In this document: positions 52,540-62,314 of the stretch, in pieces
How the letters are laid out: the number at the start of each line of letters is the position of its first letter
Position numbering within the stretch: position 1 is the stretch's first letter
DNA from: Nitzschia sp. pyKryTriq1
Taxonomy: Eukaryota > Bacillariophyta > Bacillariophyceae > Bacillariales > Bacillariaceae
Assembly (NCBI GenBank): GCA_956465555.1
Contig: OY101117.1
Span: 2,852,001 to 2,916,000 of the forward strand
Length of the DNA stretch: 64,000 nucleotides
Direction of reading: 5' to 3'
The notes under the pieces: model-generated
Database searches by the model: none
What the model was told of the DNA's origin: nothing
What the model saw: the letters and a program-made list of their open reading frames with translations, nothing else
Made by a program: the position numbers and the translations under genes

Positions 52540-53323
52540 GTTGGGCGAGAGGTTGGGCTTGTCTTTTGTTATCTTTACTTTTCGTAGCCGTTATCACAGT
52601 CTCAATGGAATATTGCCTTTGTTTGGAAATGCGTCAATTCGTTTTATGTTTATGGTTGCAAGGTCGAGAAGGAAGAACAGAATAATCGTCGATCGTCATC
52701 CGTCATGGTGTTCAAAATTTGAATCGTGTGGCATGATGGTGTATAGTGTTGTGAGGGTTTGTGATGTTTTATTGGTTTGCGTTCTGTCGTTTTCCTGATG
52801 CGATCAGGCGCCCTACTTTTTTATAGATACGGTAGAACAATACTCGTACAAGTACGGTGTACTGTATGAGGGCTACTGTGATGAGACGTACGTACATACG
52901 CACGCACGCTTCTTCTTCAAGTCGAGTGGGTCATATGTTTTGTCAAACTGCCAGAGGCCAGACGATTGGGGCACGTATCGCCAACCAAATACAAATAAAA
53001 GTCAAAACAAAAAACAGAAGGAAACTGCAATCGACCATGATGATCGTTCTCACAAGTGGCATCATACCGTACGAGATTCGCGTAGCTGTCGTCAGAAGAA
53101 GTCCGTGAGCACATTAACTTCCGCAGGGGGCGCACCATTCAATTGAAGAATCACACTTATCTTCGAGGAAAAAATCCTACTTTCCGGGTCCATCTTCACG
53201 ATCGAACTGTTGCTTGTTCCAAACTACGTACCATAGCGGTACAGTACTTGTCCTCGCTGCTGCTGCAGCACATCTTTTTTACGAAATACTATCGATAGAT
53301 CATTATCGTAATTCGTCATCACC
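52540..53323. other. divergent intergenic region
   Basis: No gene seen. GTAC elements lie at about 52844-52864 (ACTCGTACAAGTACGGTGTAC) and at about 53224-53250 (ACGTACCATAGCGGTACAGTA), the latter about 75-100 bp before the UTP11 start. Confidence 0.5.
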
Positions 53324-54160
53324 ATGTCGTCTCTTCGAAATGCCGTCAAACGCGTCACACACAAGGAGCGATCGCAGCTGCGATCTCGCCAACATTTGGG
53401 TATATTGGAAAAGAAAAAAGATTACAAGAAACGTGCTGAGGATTACCATCGCAAAGAAGATCGAATCAAGGCCATGCAGGAGCGGGCTGCCATGCGAAAT
53501 CCAGACGAATTTTACTTTGGGATGAAATCTTCAAAAGTCAAAGATGGTAAACATAGATCTTTGACAGCGGAAGAGGCCAGAAAACTACCACCCGAAATGA
53601 TCCAGCTAATGAAGGATCAGGATCTAAGCTACATTCGAATGCAGAAACAAAAGGATACCAAGCGGGCGGAGCGCATGCAAACGTCATTGCACATGCTGGA
53701 GATATCGACAGAGGAAACGCGGGGATCGAAAAGGAAGCATACTGTGTTTGTGGACAATGAAGCGGAAGCGAAAAAGTTTGATGTTTCAAAACATTTTGAT
53801 ACCCTCCCAGAATTCGCCGGAAGAACCTTCAATCGCCTTCGGACAAAAGATATTGAGGAACTAGCCAAGGCCAACCAAACCCAACTTGACGAATACGGAG
53901 AAGAGCGTCAGCCTACTGCAGAAGAGTTAACTAAGCAATCCACAATCCAACGCAAGATTGCCAAAAAGATTGCAAAAGCTCGGTCGTCTGCCTATGGAGA
54001 AATGGAAGCCCGGTTAAAGCGAGCCGACATTATGCAGAAGGCAGAAAGTCACCTTGTAACTGAAAAGCTGGTATCTGGGAAGGGACGGAGGAGAAAGATC
54101 AAGGCTGCCGAGAATGGTCAGCCAGCTCAATATAAATGGCGTCGTCAGAGGCTCAAGTAG
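53324..54160 (+). CDS. UTP11: UTP11, U3 snoRNP-associated SSU processome protein
   Basis: 278 residues, single exon. The family start is clear: MSSLRNAVKRVTHKERSQLR, then LGILEKKKDYKKRAEDYHRK and RNPDEFYFGMKSSKVKDGKH. The middle has QDLSYIRMQKQKDTKRAERM and VFVDNEAEAKKFDVSKHFDT, and the end is basic (KGRRRKIKAAENGQPAQYKW). UTP11 is a component of the small-subunit processome for 18S rRNA maturation in the nucleolus. Overall Lys/Arg content is high, as usual. With pescadillo it is one of two ribosome-biogenesis genes here. Confidence 0.96.
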   Translation: MSSLRNAVKRVTHKERSQLRSRQHLGILEKKKDYKKRAEDYHRKEDRIKAMQERAAMRNPDEFYFGMKSSKVKDGKHRSLTAEEARKLPPEMIQLMKDQDLSYIRMQKQKDTKRAERMQTSLHMLEISTEETRGSKRKHTVFVDNEAEAKKFDVSKHFDTLPEFAGRTFNRLRTKDIEELAKANQTQLDEYGEERQPTAEELTKQSTIQRKIAKKIAKARSSAYGEMEARLKRADIMQKAESHLVTEKLVSGKGRRRKIKAAENGQPAQYKWRRQRLK

Positions 54161-55064
54161 TGAAGGTGCTCGGTCTTTGCTTTCAGGACGAATTCAAGAC
54201 TCGCTGACACACTCCAGTGTGATCTGTGGAAGATGTAGATCTACATCTTGACAGTTAGCAGAAAGCCCAGTCGGTGTTGCTTCCCCGACTACTGCAGCAT
54301 AATTCCAGGACCGATCAATCATCGCAGTCGAAGAGGAAGAGTCATCCCCCTCGTTTTTTCATTTTCTCTGCGGTTGGAGGCTTTCAACCAATATTCAAAT
54401 TACTACTCCAGAACAAGCTCTAGAAATTGCTTTTTACACGTCTTGATCTACACTACTCGTAGACGATAAGGATGGAGATGCAACTAATTGATGAATTGCA
54501 TGAGCAGATACAATGCGGTACCAGGTACGGTACCTGTTCTGTACCAGTACCAGGTACTGTACAGTGCAGTGCAGTATGTACAGTACTGGGCGTACAGTAC
54601 ACCAGTACCAGTGTGTACTTTACGTATGAAATGTACATTACTACTCGCGTACCGGTAGGTACCGATATCATAGCGCACAGCAGCACTTTTCGAGCTTCAA
54701 TAGCCCCTTTCTAGTTTGGCGCGAAGTTTGGAGGCCACTACGCCACTAACCATATAGCGGTACGGCACTGTACTGTACTACCGCGGTATTAAACGGGCAT
54801 GTGGAATCACACGTAGATTGAGTACCAGCCAACGAAACGTCGCAGTACAAGTACCGGTTGCCGGTACGAGTAGCAAAAAGCAACAAACCTCAAACCTCAA
54901 AACGCAAACAGCGGCAAGCGGCAATGATCACCACGACGATCACAATCCACCACAAGCATTGCCCATTGCCCATTTGAATTTGACACTGCAATCTAGCACA
55001 CCTTACTATTTATTGACAGCCTGAAAGTAGCTACAACACACCACCATCATATTAATATATTACC
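54161..55064. other. intergenic between UTP11 and NSE3
   Basis: No gene seen. A dense GTAC block (own entry) is followed by further elements at about 54756-54787 and 54842-54872 (GTACAAGTACCGGTTGCCGG). Confidence 0.5.
54514..54663. repeat. GTAC-rich palindromic block upstream of NSE3
   Basis: Sixteen GTAC tetramers in 150 bp by direct count, including CGGTACCAGGTACGGTACC and CTGTACCAGTACCAGGTACT. Frames on both strands are open through it, because the repeat rarely makes stops. Confidence 0.88.
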
Positions 55065-56129
55065 ATGTCCCGCCGCACTGGATCCCGCAGCTCCAAGAGG
55101 CGCATCAGCACTCAAGACGATGAAGAAGAAGAGGAAGGTCCTCTTGTGGTCCGCCCCCGCAGTTCCGCTCCCTCCCAAGAGGACGATGACGAGGATGACA
55201 TGGACGAGCCAGAAATGGCCAATCATGGCTTCGCCTTTTCCCAGCAGAATCCCGAGGCATCGCAAAATGTCCTTCCGGAACGTTCCAACGAACGCCGTCA
55301 TCTGGAAGAAATGGACAGCGATGCTCGCGACAAAGCACTCATGTCATTGTCTCGTTTGATTCTCTTCAAGGCTCTGGATAACGAACCGATCGATCGCGTC
55401 AAGGCCATCAAGGATGCCGGTCTCAGCGGCGACAAGATCTCAAGCGCCGCGTACAAGGAAGTGGCCTCTCGTTTTCAAAACGTATTTGGCTTCGAAATCA
55501 AGCAAGCTCCCGATTTTATGCAGAACTACAAAAGTTTGCCGACCCGCTGCAAGGACCGCTACTACGTGGTCAATACTGTACAAGATACGGATGAGGGATC
55601 GCACAGCAGAACCATCCACTCGGTTCACAAGACCTCCAAGGTCGAAAAGGGGGTCTTGATCTTGACAGTCGCCCTAATCTTTTGTAAAGGCGAGAGCCGT
55701 TCAGATGGCAGCCGCCACATTCTGGCGCGGGAACTATATCGTTTGATGCACGCCGTCGATGAGAACATCCCCGAAGAGCCCCCGGCGCAAGGAACCGCTC
55801 GGGCCAAGGCTGGAAATCAAAATCATAACAAGCTGCAAGGTAACGGGAACACGTGTACTCCGAACTTCGATGTCATGCTCGAAAGCTTTGCTCAGGCGGA
55901 CTATTTGATCAAGGAAAAGGCTACTGACGAGAATTTTCATTCTCAACCGCTCGAAGAGGGCGATGTCTTGTACAGTATGGGACCTCGTGCTGCCTTGGAA
56001 CTAGGACGCAAGCAAATCATTACCTTCTGCGCCGAAATCTTGAACGAAGAACCCGATCCGAGCATGCTCAAGGAAATTGAAGATGATGGCAACGAGGCAG
56101 AAGCCGAAGTGTTCATGGAGGCGGCCTAG
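55065..56129 (+). CDS. NSE3: NSE3/MAGE-domain protein of the SMC5/6 complex
   Basis: 354 residues, single exon. An acidic, disordered N-terminus (about 1-85, TQDDEEEEEGPLVVRPRSS) precedes the MAGE homology domain: LSRLILFKALDNEPIDRVKA, FQNVFGFEIKQAPDFM, VEKGVLILTVALIFCKGESR (the winged-helix core), LYRLMHAVDENIPEEPP, then FAQADYLIKEKATDEN and YSMGPRAALELGRKQIITFC with AEILNEEPDPSMLKEIEDD. These are conserved MAGE/NSE3 elements. NSE3 sits with NSE1 (a RING ligase) and NSE4 in the SMC5/6 complex for recombination repair. A short insert (RAKAGNQNHNKLQGNGNTC) interrupts the domain. It may relate functionally to the SUMO-like protein nearby, since SMC5/6 is SUMO-linked, but adjacency is not evidence. 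Confidence 0.92.
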   Translation: MSRRTGSRSSKRRISTQDDEEEEEGPLVVRPRSSAPSQEDDDEDDMDEPEMANHGFAFSQQNPEASQNVLPERSNERRHLEEMDSDARDKALMSLSRLILFKALDNEPIDRVKAIKDAGLSGDKISSAAYKEVASRFQNVFGFEIKQAPDFMQNYKSLPTRCKDRYYVVNTVQDTDEGSHSRTIHSVHKTSKVEKGVLILTVALIFCKGESRSDGSRHILARELYRLMHAVDENIPEEPPAQGTARAKAGNQNHNKLQGNGNTCTPNFDVMLESFAQADYLIKEKATDENFHSQPLEEGDVLYSMGPRAALELGRKQIITFCAEILNEEPDPSMLKEIEDDGNEAEAEVFMEAA

Positions 56130-56520
56130 TCAGCTTCATATTTCGAGGGATATCACCTATTCTCCAGACACCTTCATTGCCCTTGTTCTATCCTTTCACA
56201 GATGCCTGTCGAATCCCTGTTTGTCCTGGCTTGTCGTCGCCGAGCATCTTGGGTTTCGGATTTAGAGCTCTAACAGTAGTATTTGAATAAGCTATTGTCA
56301 ACTTTCAAAGTAATACTCAGCGTAGACCAGCCATCATTTCACATCGTATACGGTGCTTTCATTTCGTGAACAACTTCTTCGGATGGATTCATTCATTCAA
56401 TGCCTCTCACACTTCCTACTCGCTCTTTGTTTAAGCTAGAGTTATTTCATTTGCCTCAGCAGACTGTCATCCAACACAAGCACAGCGCTCAAAATCTATT
56501 GCAACATTGAGTCCCAAAAA
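56130..56520. other. convergent intergenic spacer
   Basis: Shared 3' flank of NSE3 and the GST gene. Nothing recognisable, and no GTAC tetramer seen. Confidence 0.5.
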
Positions 56521-57672
56521 CTAGGTGCTAGGTGTCGTCGTCGTCGTCGACCGTGATGTTCTTGGCCTCTTGGTGGGTCGGGTCCGCGTACGAGACTCTT
56601 TGATTAATCCTAGTTTCCTCCACTTGGCTTCTTGCCCCCGTTCGTAGGCCCCATTCTCCCAGTCAGACCCGAAGCGAGCATACGGATTGTTGAAGGGCAG
56701 TATTCCATGTGCTGCCTCACATTCTAAAAACGGACGGTTCTCCGGCAGCGAGGAGAAATTGGTGAAGTAGGCCGACAGGTACGGTCGATTATCCGTAATG
56801 AACGGCAAGTTGTAGTAGCGGCACAGCGCCAAATATTGATCCAACATTTCATAGAGACAAAAATCGGGCGCCGAACATCGACCTCCGACCAGAAAGCAAA
56901 TACTATGAAGACGCCGTTCCACGGAAGCATCGTCTACCTGTTGTTCTGAGGAGGAGTCTTCCATGATGGCTCCTGGATACGTATTTTCTAGCAACAGTTC
57001 GAGTTTGTCTAGAATACCAGCCGCTGGACCCTGAATCAATGCTTCTGCATCATCATCTGCACTGTCCAGAGACCCACGATATGCAAATCCAACCATTTGA
57101 TTTCTCAGATCCATAATTTCGCAGAGGAGTTCTTCACATCGACACATCATCGGCGGAGACCGGCCGAGCATGTTCAATTCTCGACCGAGATAGCACATGA
57201 TGGCATTCGTTTGTGCCAACACCATATTATTCCGACAGTCAATCAGAAAAGGCAGATTCGCCAGGCAGTTGTAGCCTTGCTTGATCCACTCTTTATCGCT
57301 TGCCCAGGTTTCTTTGGACCACCCCGCGTCGCCCTCTTCCGTCACGTCATACATGACAATCCAGTGGTTGACTTGCGCCGCACTCAACATCATTCGTATC
57401 GGAGCACCGAGTCCCCTGATGGACCAGTAGCCAGTGATAAATTGAGGTGCCTCCCCTTGATCATCGTAGCAAATCTTTATTACCGAGTCTGGACGAAGTC
57501 GATCTTGCAGTTTCGGGTGTTTGTTCATGGCCCCGTCCGCCATTGCCAGATATCGGCGTGAAGGAAAATAAAACTGAGAGATTCGGTGGGATGCAGAGGC
57601 AAATGACGTACGAGTAGAAAGCAAATAATAAATAGGAATAGTAGACACTAAAAAGCAAAGTGCAACTGGCAA
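56521..57672 (-). CDS. glutathione S-transferase, Mu-like, with N-terminal anchor
   Basis: 383 residues. A hydrophobic N-terminus (ALCFLVSTIPIYYLLST) may be a signal or anchor; an internal Met at about residue 43 could give a cytosolic form. The GST N-domain is FITGYWSIRGLGAPIRMMLS, with the catalytic Tyr in GYW, then LANLPFLIDCRNNMVLAQTN and AIMCYLGRELNMLG, which places the Q-T/S-N glutathione-gamma-glutamyl motif. The C-domain has ELLCEIMDLRNQMVGF and CSAPDFCLYEMLDQYL. The overall pattern is Mu/Sigma-type, which is about 215 residues; this protein is longer because of inserts (DNKxx loop with SSSEQQVDDAS) and a basic Thr-rich tail (TKRPRTSRSTTTTTPST). It would conjugate glutathione to electrophiles. 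A GTAC block begins about 90 bp upstream. Confidence 0.88.
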   Translation of the reverse strand: MPVALCFLVSTIPIYYLLSTRTSFASASHRISQFYFPSRRYLAMADGAMNKHPKLQDRLRPDSVIKICYDDQGEAPQFITGYWSIRGLGAPIRMMLSAAQVNHWIVMYDVTEEGDAGWSKETWASDKEWIKQGYNCLANLPFLIDCRNNMVLAQTNAIMCYLGRELNMLGRSPPMMCRCEELLCEIMDLRNQMVGFAYRGSLDSADDDAEALIQGPAAGILDKLELLLENTYPGAIMEDSSSEQQVDDASVERRLHSICFLVGGRCSAPDFCLYEMLDQYLALCRYYNLPFITDNRPYLSAYFTNFSSLPENRPFLECEAAHGILPFNNPYARFGSDWENGAYERGQEAKWRKLGLIKESRTRTRPTKRPRTSRSTTTTTPST

Positions 57673-57998
57673 CTTCGATCAAAGTCGTTTCGTCGCCACA
57701 TGCCTTCACCGCATTGAGTAAAAAGTAGACATTATTTTTAAAATAGGGGCGACACATCATGTACGGTACCAGTACGGTGGTACTGGTACGGTAGAGTACC
57801 GGCGGTATGATATCCTGTGGTACAGTATCCAGTACCGCATTACTTATTGTAGACTACTGTAGTTTTTGCATGGTCACGGAGGCTTCTCTCGTGTATTGTC
57901 GGCCAGACGCTTTTAGTCATTCGAGTCGTCGTCGCCGCTGCCGTCGTCGCACATTTTTTGCCGCATGCTCTTGCTCAAAAAGGTAAACTACAGTATCC
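57673..57998. promoter_or_regulatory. divergent promoter region with GTAC block
   Basis: The block at 57760-57862 contains GTACGGTACCAGTACGGTGG, GTACTGGTACGGTAGAGTAC and CTGTGGTACAGTATCCAGTA. It serves both the GST gene (-) and the unknown gene at 57999 (+). Confidence 0.6.
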
Positions 57999-58736
57999 AT
58001 GCTTCCTCTAGTTGGGGATTTGCGAATTGCTGGATACAATACAGCTGACGACTCCATTGCCATCCAGTTAGGACCAGTCAAGGGTACATTGTTGGTACAA
58101 CTTGCAAGCTTCGTCCAAGCCGCCCCGCCCGAATTCGCATCTTGGGCGAGTCCAAAGAAGAGTGCAAAGAATGCTGGCTTCTACAAATTCTTGAACACAA
58201 TCATGAAACGGGAGGGTGGGCAGGTGGACAACATGAGTGCAGAGGAATGTCGTCTCTTGTGTATTGAGACGTGTGAGATGCTAGGAGGTGACGGTGGGAG
58301 GAAGATAGACTTTGCCTTGTTGTTTCTAGATCAAAACGCGTGTCGACTGGCTCGCATGTTATACTCGGGAACAGGTAATGACGGTAGGAAGATCGATCAT
58401 CTGTTCTTTCATCAAAGAGAGAATCCAGAGGTGGAGGAGATGGTGTTTCTACCAATCGAGGCAAAAGTCGGTGAGCGAATTGCCAACCTAGGGATCGGTC
58501 TCACCACCCGGGAGATACGTTTTTTCATTCTTGAAAGATGGTACGGCTTGCAAGATTACATGGCACCGCTACCATCGCAATGTACCCAAGAGGCGTTGGA
58601 GGGATTGGCAGTATATGCAGAAGGATGGAGTGGTGTAGGCCTACAGGAACATCGTCGCTGTATTCTCTATGATGATCAAAATCAAATCGATCACTTCACG
58701 CTGCCTTCTGGCATCTTTGTTGTCTACGAATGTTGA
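57999..58736 (+). CDS. hypothetical protein
   Basis: 245 residues, ATG at 57999, single exon, soluble, without signal peptide or membrane helix. Notable stretches: IAIQLGPVKGTLLVQLASFV, SAKNAGFYKFLNTIMKREGG, MSAEECRLLCIETCEMLG, EVEEMVFLPIEAKVGERIAN and REIRFFILERWYGLQDYM. Evenly mixed composition and normal codon use suggest a real gene. I do not recognise a family. It may be a lineage-specific diatom protein. Confidence 0.55.
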   Translation: MLPLVGDLRIAGYNTADDSIAIQLGPVKGTLLVQLASFVQAAPPEFASWASPKKSAKNAGFYKFLNTIMKREGGQVDNMSAEECRLLCIETCEMLGGDGGRKIDFALLFLDQNACRLARMLYSGTGNDGRKIDHLFFHQRENPEVEEMVFLPIEAKVGERIANLGIGLTTREIRFFILERWYGLQDYMAPLPSQCTQEALEGLAVYAEGWSGVGLQEHRRCILYDDQNQIDHFTLPSGIFVVYEC

Positions 58737-59117
58737 AACAACCGTGAAAAGCCAGACTATTGTATCACTAAGATAACAAAGTCAGTCTAAGCTAAACACG
58801 CAGTGTAACAGTAACCTTCGTATCGTTAGATTCGTAGACAACAATGAGATCAAGAGATGATACTCATTGTTGTTTCCCTACTCAACCACTAGAAGAACGA
58901 ACGGTAGCGGGGGTGACGTTCGTTGTGATTTGGATTGTCGACGTGTCATCCTGATGGTCCGTACGTCGTGCGGTCCCATGGTAAGCCTTATCTCCAACAA
59001 ACAGAAGCATCGACAATGGCACAATTATCTTTCGCAACAACAATCTAATCAATAGCATACATATTTCAAGCAATACAACCGTCTCTTCAAGCTGTAGATC
59101 GTTGTATCTCAAGATCA
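58737..59117. other. region upstream of the truncated sulfotransferase copy
   Basis: A short frame from the ATG at 58844 encodes a hydrophobic stretch (TVAGVTFVVIWIVDV) that could be a type II membrane anchor, in the same frame as the downstream copy but separated from it by stop codons. No intron consistent with phase was found. Possibly the eroded 5' end of a gene. Confidence 0.35.
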
Positions 59118-59956
59118 TTGCAGGACAATGTGTTGCCTCGACGGTTACTCAAGCGTTCATTCGTGAACTTCTGCAGAGGCACGGCATCCAACCATACAGC
59201 ACAAAATTTGAGATTATCAAGAAGATTGAGACAAATACGGTATACCAGAGATTGGAGAAAATCCTGATTGCCAACAACGAAACAGTTGACTATGAAACAG
59301 TCATGTTGCAGTCAATCAAGGAGATACACCTTGAAGCAAACAAACTCACCAACACGAAACTCGTGTTTAAGGCACAAACTCAACTGCTGTCCAAACACCT
59401 CCTTCTATTTGAAGGGTTGAGAGAGATGGGTGCTCGCTTCACAATGATCTACCGTGAGAATCATCTTGATCACTGCATCTGTCAAGTCCGGGATTGCTTA
59501 AAGAAAAAGTTTGGATATCCAGTTTTTGCGAAGAACGGAACCAGAACAAACCTGTGTTTTGGACGACGAGCGATCTCAGGCGTCACGACCAAGGCATATA
59601 TGGAGCGTCCTGTTGAATGTATCGCCCATTCACAGAGACAAACTGATCTTGATAGAGCCTTCTTCGCGTCAGCTATTCCTCCTCCAACAAGAGCCATGAT
59701 TCCGACCGAGGCACTTTTTGGATTTGAGTACACCTCGGACGCGACTGTTTTTGACGAAAGCGTACGAGTATGGCTGGATCTTCTGAAGCCATTTCTCCGC
59801 GACTTCATGAACGAAACCATCGTTCGCCAATTCCTTGATGAACACCAGAATACGAGGAAGCCTCCAGGGCCACAACAGGATGCCGTCTACAACCCGTCTT
59901 TCGTTGTGAAACAATTGAGACGTTCCAACGTGACAAGTTTCTTGAGAGTAGACTAG
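59118..59956 (+). pseudogene. sulfotransferase-like protein, copy 1, 5' end missing or altered
   Basis: Codes for the same catalytic region as the gene at 62315 with only about a dozen base differences over roughly 850 bp. Similarity starts abruptly at TTGCAGGACAATG and ends about 15 bp after the stop codon. The P-loop-like AGQCVASTVTQAFIRELL and the IYRENHLDHCICQVRDCL motif are kept, and the frame is open throughout. There is no in-frame ATG before the P-loop, and the membrane anchor of the other copy is replaced by unrelated sequence. Either a 5'-truncated duplicate, or a gene with an upstream exon I could not identify (TTGCAG could be a splice acceptor), or the product of gene conversion confined to the 3' part. 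Confidence 0.6.
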
Positions 59957-60185
59957 GCGAGGAGGACGACCTGGACGCATGGGCCACCACCCCACGTTCG
60001 GTTCGCGATCCTCCGTCTCAGTCGGCTAACTGCACCGACTGTCAAGTGCTGCCTCGTACGGTACAAGTACAGCAGTTTAACTAGCAAGTCCGCAGTATTC
60101 AATTATTCAAGTTCTAAAATAACAAGCATGCCCAAATACTGTACCGTTAGCTCACTTTTTTACAGAGCAGAACAGGCATCTTTCT

Positions 60186-61271
60186 CTAACCATCTCTCAA
60201 CCACCTTTCTTGGTTCATTTCTTTCAACGCCTGCCGTACATCGTCAAAGTTTTGAATGGATTCTCGATGGCTTCCAGTATTGGTTTGGGCCGTCGTCATT
60301 GCCGATTGCAGCATCTCCATGGTCAAAGAGCCATCAATTAGGTTTGTAGTAGGACCTCTCCCCAAATATTCGAAAAGCTTTGACCATTCGGCAACTGCAA
60401 CGGCCGGCTCAGTAGCATGCAAGCCCTCATAGAACACGGTACAGTACGAAATGTTGGAAAGAAGGACATCCAGATGGCTCTCTCGACCTCTTGCCCATTT
60501 GAGATTTTGTTTCATGGCTGCGACATCAACGGTCATATTCGCCCCCTCCAACAAGTGCTTGTTTACGCATTCTTTGTCTTCACGGCTGCACAAGAATGAA
60601 ATTCGTCCTGCGCTTCTGTCGTGTTTCACATTGGAGAGGTACACATCCAAAGGGTTCCGAAAACCACGCAATACCTTGATATTATATTCAGCCTGATGCC
60701 TGGCTATCCAATTAAATCCAGCTTTTGATCCAGGATCGTGCAAATTGAAGGGTTTCCAATGGAAACCCACAATGCCATTCTTCGGCCACTTCTTTTGAAA
60801 TGCGCAGAGACTCTGAGGAATCCATTCAGGGGTTGGGTGATCTCGGAAGAACTCTTCATTCTCTTTGGGGTTCGACCCGGTAAGTTCGTCCTTCGTTGAA
60901 ACTCCCCCTGTCAAATTCATCATCACGTACCACGTAGAAGTCGAGCCAGAGCGTCCAGTGACAACAAGAATTACCGGAACGGGAACGTCGTTCCCAGTCA
61001 TGGGAGCCTGGCATTCTACCGGAGTAGTGAAAGAGGAGTCCGGCAGTTCACGACGGAAAGACTGCCCAGAGGATATCGGGGTTTGAAAAGTTGCAAGAAG
61101 GATGATCCCTATGTACATGAGCAAGAGAAAAGGGAGAACGATTCTTGCTGGCACCAACCGTCTCGTTTCATGACCAGAGGCGACCACCCCGAAATCCTGC
61201 CTTTTACCCTTCGGGGCAGTCATTCCATTCTTTCTTTGCGTGCACCGAATCCGCTTCTCCGTCATCTTCAT
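60186..61271 (-). CDS. type II membrane sulfotransferase
   Basis: 361 residues. A basic cytoplasmic start (KRIRCTQRKNG, RRLVPARI) and one transmembrane segment (VLPFLLLMYIGIILLATF, about 46-63) give Golgi type II topology. The PAPS-binding 5' loop is VVTGRSGSTSTWYVMMN (about 103-119). The 3'-phosphate motif is VLRGFRNPLDVYLSNVKHDR (about 200-219). Both are standard in Golgi carbohydrate sulfotransferases. N-glycosylation sites are visible (NLTG, NMTV, NISY). Diatom cell walls and mucilage contain sulfated polysaccharides, so a glycan substrate is likely; this is inference. It lies between the two near-identical sulfotransferase-like copies, on the opposite strand, and is not closely similar to them. 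Confidence 0.82.
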   Translation of the reverse strand: MKMTEKRIRCTQRKNGMTAPKGKRQDFGVVASGHETRRLVPARIVLPFLLLMYIGIILLATFQTPISSGQSFRRELPDSSFTTPVECQAPMTGNDVPVPVILVVTGRSGSTSTWYVMMNLTGGVSTKDELTGSNPKENEEFFRDHPTPEWIPQSLCAFQKKWPKNGIVGFHWKPFNLHDPGSKAGFNWIARHQAEYNIKVLRGFRNPLDVYLSNVKHDRSAGRISFLCSREDKECVNKHLLEGANMTVDVAAMKQNLKWARGRESHLDVLLSNISYCTVFYEGLHATEPAVAVAEWSKLFEYLGRGPTTNLIDGSLTMEMLQSAMTTAQTNTGSHRESIQNFDDVRQALKEMNQERWLRDG

Positions 61272-62314
61272 GGCTATTATACAGTAGTAGTCGTTACGAG
61301 GCGTACGAGTCTGGTATACCTGTTACAGCACACAATTGCTGCACTGCACTTCAAAGATGATGATAGCCCAGAAGATCGTCCAAGAAAAACTCCAACGTTT
61401 GGAGGATGCGAAGATACTAGACTTCAGTCTGGTCTTACTCTCTATAGCTCTGATAGAGAGAGTAGAGTAGTTGATAGATAAAGCTAATGTATTAAAGATG
61501 TATTCCAATAGATTGTGTTTGCGATGCGATGATGACTCTTGTGGATGATGATCAGAGAAGATCTTGTGCGGCGCTCGACTGCGCCGGTCATCGGTCATCA
61601 CCGCATCCAAAATCATAATGACGTGTATACTGACGGACGTTCGTGACTGGAGCGAGTCTTGGATCCAAATCGGAATTTTCTTCTCACAGAGGACACACCC
61701 TTGTTGTTCGTGTTCTTGCGCTTCGGCGACTTCGTGATTGCTTGCGGGATGTGTTTTTTTGCAGTTTGTCGCGACGAGTGACGAGAGGTACCGTCTGAAT
61801 GTCCGAGCGTTGGCAGGCGTATTAAACAGTTAGTATGAAGATATGGTACAAGTACGAGGATGCACGAAGCAGGAAGTACCTATCTAGTAAAAATAAACAC
61901 GACGATAGTAGTAGACACTCTACTCTAGAAGTACTGTATGATATGGCAACCATATTGCGTGGTTTGCCGCAGTGAGAACGAACGAAATAATAGCACGCGA
62001 TTTTAACGCGGTGAGCACGCTGTTATTAGCCCACAGTATTTGACCACCTGCCCCCACCCCATTGGTCCATGAAATCAGTGCGAGGGACAGTCGAGCAAGT
62101 CGTCAGTTCGGGAACGACGGTCACGTCTGTCCGCTGTTTCGGTAACGACGGTCAGTTCTACGCACGGTTGCAACTAGAATCTGTACCGGTACTGTCTCTC
62201 GTTCCGGAAGCCCCCCCTTGTGTATTACATGTCCCGAAGGGGGCGCCTGACAACAGTACAGTGTAGTGAGAAGTGACGCCAAAAGCCAAGCCATAATCTA
62301 CAAATCAATCGAAC
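61272..62314. other. divergent intergenic region
   Basis: No credible gene. GTAC-type elements occur at about 61843-61858 (TGGTACAAGTACGAGG), 61931 and 62184-62195 (CTGTACCGGTACTG). TAGAG/CTCTA-rich hairpin-like sequence at about 61434-61478. Confidence 0.5.

Noticed and set aside
58844-59124. Intron joining the upstream anchor frame to sulfotransferase copy 1
   Set aside because: A TTGCAG acceptor exists, but I found no donor giving the needed phase without retaining a stop or cutting the hydrophobic segment.
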